Source: Candidatus Crickella equi
Lineage (GTDB): Bacteria; Bacillota; Clostridia; Peptostreptococcales; Anaerovoracaceae
Direction: 5' to 3'
Assembly: GCA_018064755.1 (NCBI GenBank)
Contig: JAGHUP010000014.1
Span: 1-64,000 of the forward strand
DNA: 64,000 nt
The first letter of the stretch is position 1, and every line of letters begins with the position of its first letter. Below the pieces are notes generated by a model that saw only the letters and a list, made by a program, of their open reading frames with translations, made no database searches and was not told the origin of the DNA. The position numbers and the translations under genes were made by a program. Positions 1-7,221 of this stretch are shown piece after piece.

Positions 1-91
1 CGCCTTTAATTGTGTTTTTTCGGTGATTTTTCTGGCCTTAAAATTGGGCATTTTTATCGTGGGGTTGCTTATTTCACCACCTACAAAATAT

Positions 92-158
92 GGGGAACCC
101 CTCCGCCCGTCCCTACCGGTTACAAACACTGTACCGGTTAGGATCGGGCTGAGGGGTA
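92..158. repeat. Large GC-rich imperfect hairpin beside parS
   Basis: The arms 97-109 and 145-157 pair at 12 of 13 positions. Inside them the two TACCGGTTA copies (114-122 and 132-140) continue the stem with single-base bulges and leave a short loop around AAACACT. No open frame here looks real. It is much more GC-rich than typical intergenic DNA in this window and ends 8 bp from the first parS site. It may be a structured element or a decayed repeat; no function is assigned. Confidence 0.6.
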
Positions 159-165
159 CATTGGA

Positions 166-181
166 TGTTTCACGTGAAACA
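166..181. other. parS: parS centromere site 1
   Basis: The sequence TGTTTCACGTGAAACA is a perfect 16-bp palindrome and matches the ParB (Spo0J) binding consensus known from Firmicutes. ParB loads at such sites and spreads to organise and segregate the origin region. A second identical copy lies about 220 bp away. The parA/parB genes usually sit just beyond rsmG, so they are expected left of the window. Confidence 0.93.
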
Positions 182-203
182 TTTTGTAATATGCAAGTTG
201 TTC

Positions 204-356
204 TGCCGGTAGCGAGGACATTGGATGGTGGAGGGCTTGCGGCCGTCGGCACTTAGCGATTGACGAGCTTTGCGAAGGCAGAGCTTAGTGTCCGCTACGA
301 TCAGTCCGCAACCAGGCGAGAGCCGTACTCCACCATCAATGTGCCTCGTAGCGGCA
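204..356. repeat. Long inverted repeat between the parS sites
   Basis: About 30 bp at 204-233 and about 29 bp at 328-356 are near-perfect reverse complements (both arms share the TGCCG...GGTGGAG frame with a few mismatches and one shifted base). The roughly 95-nt centre holds weaker GC-rich complementarity. If transcribed it would fold into one long structured RNA. It could also be a decayed mobile repeat. No protein-coding gene is supported here. Confidence 0.6.
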
Positions 357-383
357 ATAAAAAACGCGCCATATAGGCGCGCA
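357..383 (-). terminator. Rho-independent terminator of the mnmE-mnmG-rsmG operon
   Basis: Read on the minus strand, CGCGCC (381-376) pairs with GGCGCG (370-365) across a 5-nt loop and is followed by a run of six T. It lies about 20 nt past the rsmG stop codon. The second parS site lies between the stop codon and this hairpin. Confidence 0.85.
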
Positions 384-384
384 A

Positions 385-400
385 TGTTTCACGTGAAACA
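385..400. other. parS: parS centromere site 2
   Basis: A second perfect TGTTTCACGTGAAACA palindrome, identical to the site at 166-181. It lies 3 bp from the rsmG stop codon and inside the transcribed rsmG 3' region. Confidence 0.93.
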
Positions 401-403
401 TTT

Positions 404-1069
404 CTATTTAATCTTTTCTATTACCAGCAGTACGTGTCCGGAGATTTCCTCTGCTGCATTTTCAACCTGCACTACTCTCTTGAGTTGTCCTCCGAACTTC
501 TTTAAAGCTTTAGCAGCTTCATCGAGTTCTTCCTGATAGTTCTCCCCTTTGTAGGAAATGAAGTATCCTCCCTTCTTTACAAACGGCAGACACCATCCCG
601 ATAAAGTTGATAGATTAGCCACCGCCCTAGATACACAAATATCTGACTGAGCAGCATACTCTGGCTTTCTAGCAATTTCCTCGGCCCTTGCATGTAGAGT
701 TGAAAGATTTGAAATCCCTAGAGTTTCTGCAAATTCATCTATTACCTTAAGCCGCTTCAAAGTCGCATCCATTAGAATGAATTTCTTCTCTGGACTTACA
801 ATTGCAAGGAGTGCTCCAGGAAATCCTGCGCCTGTTCCAACATCCATTACAGACTCAGCATCCTTATATTCAGGAAGACTACAGATAGCAAGCGAATCTG
901 CTATATGCTTTTGTACTGCCTCATCTCTATCATTAACTGCAGTGAGATTAATATGTTGATTACGGTCAAGTACCATATCAAGATAAGCGATTAGTTTATC
1001 TGTCTTCTCTTCTCCATAATCGAACATTAGTTCTTTTATGTACTTGTCTGTTGTTTCCTTAGTTGCCAT
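404..1069 (-). CDS. rsmG: 16S rRNA (guanine-N7) methyltransferase RsmG
   Basis: This 221-aa protein is a class I SAM-dependent methyltransferase of the GidB family, which in known members methylates G527 (E. coli numbering) of 16S rRNA. The SAM-binding motif VGTGAGFPG is visible, as are the family segments NLTAV and SRAVANL. The start at 1069 was chosen because AAGGA lies 8 nt upstream and the protein then begins MATKETTDKY at normal family length; a longer reading frame extends back into mnmG but has no homologous sequence. The gene overlaps the mnmG 3' end by 11 nt and is last in the mnmE-mnmG-rsmG operon. Loss of this enzyme is known to give low-level streptomycin resistance. Confidence 0.95.
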   Translation of the reverse strand: MATKETTDKYIKELMFDYGEEKTDKLIAYLDMVLDRNQHINLTAVNDRDEAVQKHIADSLAICSLPEYKDAESVMDVGTGAGFPGALLAIVSPEKKFILMDATLKRLKVIDEFAETLGISNLSTLHARAEEIARKPEYAAQSDICVSRAVANLSTLSGWCLPFVKKGGYFISYKGENYQEELDEAAKALKKFGGQLKRVVQVENAAEEISGHVLLVIEKIK

Positions 1070-2939
1070 TTCTGTATTCCTTCTCAAGCCATACGAGCAA
1101 GACATTAATGTCTGCTGGAGATACTCCAGAGATACGGCTCGCCTGTCCAACTGTAATTGGTCTAATCTTGGAGAGCTTCTGCTGGGCCTCAATTCTTAGT
1201 CCATTTATCTTAAAATAGTCGAGATCATCGCGCAGTTTCTTGGTCTCAAGTTTGCGCATTTTTTCAACCTCATGTATCTGTTTTCTGATGTATCCGGCAT
1301 ACTTGATTTCAACCTCAACCTCAGTCTTTTCAATGGCTGTAAGCTCTGGTCTGTCTGGATCAAGGTCCGCGATACCGTCATATGTATTCTCCGGTCTACC
1401 GAGCAAATCATATAGCGACACACCCTGCTTTCTTACAGTCTTAAGTCTCTCAAGCTCATTGTCAACGTGCTGCTTTTTGATCAAATATTTCTGATATCTT
1501 TCCTCAGAAACGGAACCATATTCATAGCCAATTTCAGTGAGTCTTCTATCTGCATTATCCTGTCTGAGCAGCAATCTATACTCTGCTCTTGAGGTCATAA
1601 TTCTATATGGTTCATTGGTTCCCTTGGTTACGAGATCATCAATCAACACTCCAATATATGCTTGATCTCTACCGAGAACCAGAGCTTCTTTTCCTTGAAT
1701 TAATCTAACCGCATTTATTCCTGCAATTAAGCCCTGCGATGCTGCTTCCTCATATCCGGAGCTACCATTGAATTGTCCCGCGCAGAACAGTCCACCAATG
1801 ATCTTACTCTCAAGAGATGGTCTCATAGACAGCGGATCAATGCAGTCATATTCGATGGCATAAGCAGGCTTAACAATTGTTGCGTGTTCAAGTCCTGGAA
1901 TAGTTGCATAGAATGCATGCTGGACGTCTTCAGGCAGACTTGAGGACATGCCCTGAATATACATCCAATCGGTCTCAAGTCCTTCTGGCTCAACGAATAG
2001 CTGATGCCTCTCCCTATCCTGGAACCTCGCAATTTTATCTTCAATTGATGGGCAGTATCTTGGTCCAACACCTACGATATTGCCTGAATACATTGCTGAT
2101 TTCTCGATATTATCAAGGATAATTTTGTGAGTCTCTTTATTGGTATACGACAGCCAACAAGAAATCTGGTCGATATCATATTCCTTTCCTTCGTTCATGA
2201 AGCTGAATGGAACGACAACATCATCACCCTTCTGTTCCTTCATCTTGGAATAATCGATGGTATCACGGAGCATACGAGCAGGAGTTCCTGTCTTGAATCT
2301 TCTCATAGGGAATCCATCTATATATAGATTCTCCGCAAGTTTGCAAGAAGGTCTTAATCCTGCAGGTCCCGATACGGTTACATCATCTCCGATGAAGATT
2401 TTGCCGCCGAGGAACGTGCCTGTGCAGATAATGACACAGCTTGCAGGGTAAACATTTCCCTCACCAATTACTCCAACGATGGACTGCTTGCCATCATCTT
2501 TATCCTCAATAATAAGCTCTGTTATCTCTTCAACCTTAAGGTCAAGATTTGCCTGATTTTCAATGGTTTCAAGCATTACATCATGGTAGCGATGCTTGTC
2601 GGCTTGTGCTCTTAATGAGTGAACGGCAGGGCCCTTGGAAGTATTCAACATTTTGGTCTGAATGAAGGTCTTATCAGTTGCAAGACCCATCTCTCCACCA
2701 AGAGCGTCAATCTCGCGAACGAGGTGTCCTTTGCCGGTTCCTCCAATGGAAGGGTTGCAAGGCATCATGGCAACAGATTCAATATCTGTACAAAACATTG
2801 CTGTCTTCTGACCCATTCTGGCCGCAATAAGTCCGGCCTCGCATCCCGCGTGACCGGCACCAATGACAACTACGTCATACTTCGCAGATTCAGGAACCTG
2901 CGCCGGATATTCACTTATCTGATCAGACTTTAAATGCAT
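1059..2939 (-). CDS. mnmG: tRNA uridine-5-carboxymethylaminomethyl modification enzyme MnmG (GidA)
   Basis: This 626-aa FAD protein works with MnmE to install the cmnm5 group on wobble U34 of tRNAs. The FAD-binding GAGHAG motif is at residues 27-32, followed by the family signature CNPSIGGTGKGHLVREID, and the length is normal. The N-terminus is about 15 residues longer than many homologues, and I see no alternative start closer to the FAD motif. The ATG follows the mnmE stop codon with no spacer, so translation is probably coupled; the upstream ribosome site (GGGTAAG) is weak. The C-terminal helical domain, thought to contact MnmE and tRNA, is complete. Confidence 0.96.
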   Translation of the reverse strand: MHLKSDQISEYPAQVPESAKYDVVVIGAGHAGCEAGLIAARMGQKTAMFCTDIESVAMMPCNPSIGGTGKGHLVREIDALGGEMGLATDKTFIQTKMLNTSKGPAVHSLRAQADKHRYHDVMLETIENQANLDLKVEEITELIIEDKDDGKQSIVGVIGEGNVYPASCVIICTGTFLGGKIFIGDDVTVSGPAGLRPSCKLAENLYIDGFPMRRFKTGTPARMLRDTIDYSKMKEQKGDDVVVPFSFMNEGKEYDIDQISCWLSYTNKETHKIILDNIEKSAMYSGNIVGVGPRYCPSIEDKIARFQDRERHQLFVEPEGLETDWMYIQGMSSSLPEDVQHAFYATIPGLEHATIVKPAYAIEYDCIDPLSMRPSLESKIIGGLFCAGQFNGSSGYEEAASQGLIAGINAVRLIQGKEALVLGRDQAYIGVLIDDLVTKGTNEPYRIMTSRAEYRLLLRQDNADRRLTEIGYEYGSVSEERYQKYLIKKQHVDNELERLKTVRKQGVSLYDLLGRPENTYDGIADLDPDRPELTAIEKTEVEVEIKYAGYIRKQIHEVEKMRKLETKKLRDDLDYFKINGLRIEAQQKLSKIRPITVGQASRISGVSPADINVLLVWLEKEYRNGN

Positions 2940-4331
2940 TTACTTACCCAAACAGAACTTGGAGAATACTGCGTCAATTACGTCATCTCCAACTTCTTCT
3001 CCAATAATATATCCGAGTTCATTGAACGCGTAATGCGTTGATAATTCAACGACTTCAAACGGTTCGCCGTTCTCGAGAAGGGAAATTGCTTCGCCAATAT
3101 TGTGACTTGCTGACTTCAGCAATTTCACGTGTCTTTCATTAGTAATGATGTTAGATTCTCTTGTGCTGATGCTACCGAGTTCAAACATCTCAGTGATGGT
3201 ATCTGTTACAGCCTTGGCTGCATCAATTGCATTCTTGCCAAGTAGAGAAGTGGTAACAACGCTGCAACCATCAATTAGATTGCGTACGTCGGACTCACTT
3301 ACGACTTCACCAAGGTCTGTTTTGTTGATGACAACGAGAATTCGTTCGCCATTCATCTCTGTGATGAATTTCAATATCTCATCATCGGAAGGGTCGAGGT
3401 CCTTGCTACCATCGATAACGAGCATGACCATATCAGCAGCTGCAATAGCGCGCTCGGTTCTCTCGATACCAATCTTCTCAACTTGATCTGTTGTCTCTCT
3501 GAGTCCAGCGGTGTCGACCAAAACAATTGGAATTCCACCGAGTGTAGCGCTTTCCTCGACAGTGTCTCTGGTAGTTCCAGGAATGTCGGTTACGATAACT
3601 CTTCCTTCGCCAAGGAGGGCATTCATAAGTGAACTCTTACCTACGTTAGGTTTACCAACGATGGCAATATGAATTCCTTCGCGAGCAATGCGTCCTATTG
3701 ATGCTGTATCAAGAAGATCATCAACATCATTCAGGACATATCTCAATTCATTCGCAACTTCACTGTTTTCTGTATCCTCAATATCCTCATCAGGATAATC
3801 AATATCTACTGCCATATGCGCAAGGATATCCAGCAGGTTCTGTCTGATATCTTCGATTGCTGCACTAAGACGTCCATCGCGCTGTCTCTCAGCAATCTCA
3901 AGGGACATATCACTCTTAGCCTTGATAATATCTATAACAGCTTCGGCCTGAGAGAGATCCATCTTGCCGTTAAGAAAGGCGAGTTTGGTGAATTCGCCAG
4001 GCTCAGCCATACGCATTCCATCATATCCGCCATTCAGCACAGATCTCAGTATTTCCTTGAGCGAAACATTACTGCCATGAGCCTGAATCTCCAGCATATC
4101 TTCGCCAGTATAGGAATTAGGACCCTGCATGTACAGGAAGAGACCCTCGTCGATGATTTCACCGTCGAGTCCAGTTATCTTGCCAAAATAAGCGTGGCGT
4201 GCCTCGGGAGTTTCCGGACAACCATGCATCATTTTGTGCATGACGTCCAGAGAAGCTGGGCCGCTTACTCTGACAATTCCTATTCCACCTTCGCCTGGTG
4301 CTGTTGATATTGCTGCAATAGTCTCTGCCAT
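2940..4331 (-). CDS. mnmE: tRNA modification GTPase MnmE (TrmE)
   Basis: This 463-aa protein is the GTPase partner of MnmG in U34 modification. It has the N-terminal formyl-THF-binding domain (EGGIGIVRVSG near residue 15), a helical domain and an inserted G domain with the P-loop GKPNVGKS at 226-233, DTAG at 273-276 and NKTD. The C-terminus is FCLGK, the conserved C-x-GK tail of the family. It is the first gene of the leftward operon with mnmG and rsmG. In most Firmicutes jag lies immediately upstream of mnmE; here that place is taken by deoC-udp and then dnaN. Confidence 0.96.
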   Translation of the reverse strand: MAETIAAISTAPGEGGIGIVRVSGPASLDVMHKMMHGCPETPEARHAYFGKITGLDGEIIDEGLFLYMQGPNSYTGEDMLEIQAHGSNVSLKEILRSVLNGGYDGMRMAEPGEFTKLAFLNGKMDLSQAEAVIDIIKAKSDMSLEIAERQRDGRLSAAIEDIRQNLLDILAHMAVDIDYPDEDIEDTENSEVANELRYVLNDVDDLLDTASIGRIAREGIHIAIVGKPNVGKSSLMNALLGEGRVIVTDIPGTTRDTVEESATLGGIPIVLVDTAGLRETTDQVEKIGIERTERAIAAADMVMLVIDGSKDLDPSDDEILKFITEMNGERILVVINKTDLGEVVSESDVRNLIDGCSVVTTSLLGKNAIDAAKAVTDTITEMFELGSISTRESNIITNERHVKLLKSASHNIGEAISLLENGEPFEVVELSTHYAFNELGYIIGEEVGDDVIDAVFSKFCLGK

Positions 4332-4363
4332 AATTTACCTCATAAACGCATAAATCTGAAAAT

Positions 4364-4372
4364 ATAATACCA
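4364..4372 (-). promoter_or_regulatory. Extended -10 promoter of mnmE
   Basis: On the minus strand TGgTATTAT forms an extended -10 element about 35 nt upstream of the mnmE start codon. The -35 region is weak, which fits an extended -10 promoter. It is back to back with the deoC promoter. Confidence 0.55.
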
Positions 4373-4392
4373 CATTTTAGTTCTTCAATAAA

Positions 4393-4421
4393 TTGTATTG
4401 TTCATTACATTGTGATATTGT
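4393..4421 (+). promoter_or_regulatory. deoC-udp promoter
   Basis: TTGTAT (4393-4398), a 17-nt spacer and TATTGT (4416-4421) preceded by TGa, giving an extended -10. The predicted start near 4428 leaves a short leader with AAGAGGT before the deoC ATG. The 11-mer TGTGATATTGT recurs exactly at the recF promoter. Confidence 0.65.
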
Positions 4422-4443
4422 GGAATCAAGAAAAGAGGTAATT

Positions 4444-5106
4444 ATGGATAATAAAGAATTATTAAAACACGTAGATCACACACTGCTCAGTCAGACAGCA
4501 ACTTGGAAGGAAATTCAAGCTATCTGCGATGACGGAATGAAATATGAAACAGCTTCTGTATGTATTCCACCTTCATACGTTGAAGAGGCTAAGAAATATG
4601 TCGGCGACAAACTAAAGATATGTACAGTTATAGGATTTCCTAATGGCTATATGACTTCAGAAACCAAAGCTTTCGAAGCAGCTGATGCAATAATGAAGGG
4701 TGCCGACGAAATTGATATGGTTATTAATCTTGGTTGGGTTAAGGATCAGAAGTGGCAGGAAGTTCTTCGCGAACTCGAAACTATGAGAAATGTCTGCAAG
4801 GATGTTGTTCTCAAAGTAATAATTGAAACTTGCTACCTTACAGATATTGAGAAGGAGAATCTCTGTAAACTTGTTACTGAATCCGGTGCAGATTATATTA
4901 AGACTAGCACTGGTTTTGGAACTGGTGGAGCTACAATTGCTGACGTTAAACTTTTTGCTAATAATATTGGACCGGAACTTAAGATTAAGGCGGCCGGTGG
5001 TATTACCGGACTAGAAGATGCTGAAAAATTTCTTGCAGCTGGAGCTGATAGACTTGGAACCAGCCGTATAGTTAAAGCTGTTAAAGCAGCAGAAAAGGAT
5101 AAATAA
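4444..5106 (+). CDS. deoC: Deoxyribose-phosphate aldolase DeoC
   Basis: This 220-aa class I aldolase splits 2-deoxyribose-5-phosphate into glyceraldehyde-3-phosphate and acetaldehyde in deoxynucleoside breakdown. Catalytic residues are visible: D91 in EIDMVINLG, the Schiff-base lysine K153 in YIKTSTGFG, and K182 in KAAGG. The start at 4444 follows AAGAGGT by a few nt; an in-frame start 51 nt earlier would add residues unlike the family and precede the predicted transcription start. It is followed after 1 nt by udp, and the two form a nucleoside-salvage operon. Its strand is opposite to mnmE, dnaN and dnaA, so it faces the leftward replication fork. Confidence 0.95.
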   Translation: MDNKELLKHVDHTLLSQTATWKEIQAICDDGMKYETASVCIPPSYVEEAKKYVGDKLKICTVIGFPNGYMTSETKAFEAADAIMKGADEIDMVINLGWVKDQKWQEVLRELETMRNVCKDVVLKVIIETCYLTDIEKENLCKLVTESGADYIKTSTGFGTGGATIADVKLFANNIGPELKIKAAGGITGLEDAEKFLAAGADRLGTSRIVKAVKAAEKDK

Positions 5107-5107
5107 A

Positions 5108-5884
5108 ATGATTGATTACACTGAAGGACTTGGAATCCAATATCATATTGGACTGAAAGAAGGGGATGTTGGTAAATATGTCATTTTACCAGGTGACCCA
5201 AAACGTTGTGCCAAGATTGCAGAATATTTTGATGATCAGGTTCTCGTAGCAGATAATCGAGAGTTTGTAACTTATACCGGTTACATTGACGGAACTAAAG
5301 TTAGTGTATGTAGTACTGGTATTGGTGGACCTTCCGCATCAATTGCTCTTGAAGAGCTCGCCAATGTTGGAGCTGATACTTTCATTAGAGTAGGTACTTG
5401 CGGCGGAATGCAGATGGACGTATGTGGTGGCGATATTGTTATTGCTACTGGAGCAATCCGTATGGAAGGAACTTCCAAAGAATACGCACCAATCGAATTT
5501 CCGGCAGTTCCCGACTTAACAGTAACTAATACTTTGGTAGAAACAGCTCGAGAAATGCAGGTTCGTTATCATGCCGGAATAGTTGAATGTAAAGATTCAT
5601 TCTATGGACAACATCAACCGGAAAAACATCCTAATGGCGCAGAGCTGATGTTTAAATGGGACGCATGGCTTAAACTTGGATGTATTGCTAGCGAAATGGA
5701 ATCTGCAGCATTATTCGTAGTTGGTGCATATAGAAATGTGAGAGTAGGATCATGTTTCTTATGTGTAGCTAACCAGGAACGTGCCAAAGCAGGAAAACAT
5801 AATGCGCAAGTTCACGATACTGACTTAACTATTAGAGTTGCAATAGAAACTATTAAAAATTTAGTAAAAATTGATAATAAATAA
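5108..5884 (+). CDS. udp: Uridine phosphorylase
   Basis: This 258-aa member of the nucleoside phosphorylase family I cleaves a nucleoside with phosphate to the free base and (deoxy)ribose-1-phosphate. The sequence matches uridine phosphorylase more closely than DeoD-type purine enzymes: PGDPKR for phosphate, [17 protein letters not shown] and EMESAAL for the ribose. Coupling with deoC fits use of deoxyribose phosphate as a carbon source after phosphopentomutase, which is not in the window. Substrate preference (uridine, thymidine or both) cannot be read from sequence. Confidence 0.88.
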   Translation: MIDYTEGLGIQYHIGLKEGDVGKYVILPGDPKRCAKIAEYFDDQVLVADNREFVTYTGYIDGTKVSVCSTGIGGPSASIALEELANVGADTFIRVGTCGGMQMDVCGGDIVIATGAIRMEGTSKEYAPIEFPAVPDLTVTNTLVETAREMQVRYHAGIVECKDSFYGQHQPEKHPNGAELMFKWDAWLKLGCIASEMESAALFVVGAYRNVRVGSCFLCVANQERAKAGKHNAQVHDTDLTIRVAIETIKNLVKIDNK

Positions 5885-5897
5885 TTAAAAATAATAG

Positions 5898-5934
5898 AAA
5901 AACGGTCATTTATTATAAAAATGACCGTTTTTTT
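5898..5934. terminator. Bidirectional terminator between udp and dnaN
   Basis: The stem AAACGGTCATTT / AAATGACCGTTT is followed by a T run on the plus strand and preceded by an A-rich run on the left. It can therefore end udp transcription from the left and dnaN transcription from the right. Confidence 0.85.
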
Positions 5935-5965
5935 AATGAAAATTTTTATATTATTTTAAATTTTA

Positions 5966-7069
5966 TTAATTAATTCTAATAGGTAATACTAAATATGCAT
6001 ATTTTTCACCCTTAAGTGGCTTAATAATGCATGGACTAATTGAATCTTTAAGATTCATAATTACTTCTTCATCCTCAATTACACTAAATACATCTTTAAG
6101 ATATTTAGCATTAAGTCCAATCTGAAGATCATTACCATCCTTGATAATTTCAATCTTTTCTTCAATATTTCCTTCTTCACTAAGAGAATTAATTGTAATA
6201 ATATCTCCTTCAATATTAAATTTAATAAGATTATTATTCTGAACTGATGCAAGAAGAGAAGCTCTATCAATACTCTTTAAGAGATCATCTCTCTTAACTC
6301 TTACATTAATATCTCCCTGCTTATTAAGAATTCTTTCATAATCAATATATTTTCCAGAGAAAGTATTAATAATTACCTTATAATTATCAAACTTCATTAC
6401 TACTTTCTTATCAATTATTTCAAGAGACATCTTATCTTCACCATCATCTGAAATAATCTTAGCTACTTCATTTACTAATTTTGCAGGAATAACTACATTT
6501 ACATCTGCATCATTATTAACTTCAACATTATAAGTAGCAATTCTAAATGGATCTACACCAACCATCTTGATGTTTCCATTCTTAATCTCAAGTAATACTC
6601 CAGTAAGAATTCCATTAAACTCATCAGTTGAAGCACTGAATGCTGTTTTTCTAATAATCTTCTTAATATCTTCCTTACTAAGTAAGATTACATTTTCACC
6701 TTCATTAAGTTTAATCTTAGGAAATTCTTCTGACTTGAAACAAACTAACTCAGAATTAGAACCTGCACACTTAATATTAATCTTAACTTTGGCAGGATCA
6801 TAATCAATCATTACCTCATCTTCAGGAAGCTTATTAACAATGCTACCAAAAAGTTTTGCTGGTACTACGAAAGCTCCTGATTCTTCACACTGTACATTAA
6901 TTACACTTTCAATTGTAATTGTTGTATCAGTAGCAGTCATTTTCATCATACCATTTTCAATTTCTACAAGAATTCCTTCTAGTATATTTGAAGTAGTTCT
7001 TGTTGGAACTGCATGAGATAAATTATTAATTGCTTTGTTGAGTTCTGATTTATTTACGTAAATCTTCAT
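5966..7069 (-). CDS. dnaN: DNA polymerase III beta sliding clamp DnaN
   Basis: This 367-aa protein is the ring-shaped processivity clamp that tethers the replicative polymerase. Length, the N-terminal MKIYVNKSELNKAI and the C-terminal YLVLPIRIN are typical. The start has AGGAG 7 nt upstream. It lies downstream of dnaA on the same strand, separated by 152 bp that hold the likely origin unwinding element. The gene is strikingly AT-rich: bases 6181-6240 contain only 9 G or C of 60, against 30 of 60 at 14221-14280 in gyrB. recF, normally downstream of dnaN, is instead on the other side of the origin. Confidence 0.96.
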   Translation of the reverse strand: MKIYVNKSELNKAINNLSHAVPTRTTSNILEGILVEIENGMMKMTATDTTITIESVINVQCEESGAFVVPAKLFGSIVNKLPEDEVMIDYDPAKVKINIKCAGSNSELVCFKSEEFPKIKLNEGENVILLSKEDIKKIIRKTAFSASTDEFNGILTGVLLEIKNGNIKMVGVDPFRIATYNVEVNNDADVNVVIPAKLVNEVAKIISDDGEDKMSLEIIDKKVVMKFDNYKVIINTFSGKYIDYERILNKQGDINVRVKRDDLLKSIDRASLLASVQNNNLIKFNIEGDIITINSLSEEGNIEEKIEIIKDGNDLQIGLNAKYLKDVFSVIEDEEVIMNLKDSISPCIIKPLKGEKYAYLVLPIRIN

Positions 7070-7080
7070 ATGAAACTCCT

Positions 7081-7140
7081 ATTTTTATATAAATATATTT
7101 AGTAGTAATAGTAGGTGTTGTTGATAATGTGGATAACTCT
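7081..7140 (-). other. Probable origin unwinding element: DnaA boxes, DnaA-trio run and AT-rich DUE
   Basis: Read from dnaA towards dnaN (minus strand): a perfect DnaA box TTATCCACA (7136-7128), a one-mismatch box TTATCAACA (7127-7119), then CCTACTATTACTACTA (down to about 7101), then a nearly pure A/T stretch (7100-7081). The B. subtilis unwinding region has the same order of DnaA box, CTA/TTA trinucleotide run (DnaA-trio) and AT-rich DNA in its dnaA-dnaN gap. This is inferred from sequence similarity only. Confidence 0.75.
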
Positions 7141-7178
7141 TATAATACTTGAAATATTAAGAGTTATAAGTTATCAAC
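7120..7178. repeat. Nested inverted repeat in the dnaA-dnaN gap
   Basis: An inner perfect 10-bp pair (ATAACTCTTA 7133-7142 and TAAGAGTTAT 7158-7167) is flanked by an outer 8-bp pair (GTTGATAA 7120-7127 and TTATCAAC 7171-7178). The left arms overlap both DnaA boxes. There is no T run, so it is not a standard terminator; it may be an mRNA structure or a DNA element of the origin. Confidence 0.7.
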
Positions 7179-7221
7179 TATGATGATAAATACTACATAA
7201 AACTATGAATAATTATGTGTA

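Noticed and set aside
23-256. A 77-codon open frame over the hairpin and first parS site
   Set aside because: It runs through two structured repeats and parS, has no ribosome site and no protein-like features.
3123-3134. TTTCACGTGT inside mnmE as a third parS site
   Set aside because: Only the central part matches; the right half of the palindrome is missing, so ParB binding is unlikely to match the two perfect sites.
3816-4307. A 163-codon frame opposite mnmE
   Set aside because: Wholly antisense to a clear mnmE with intact motifs; no ribosome site or known domain.
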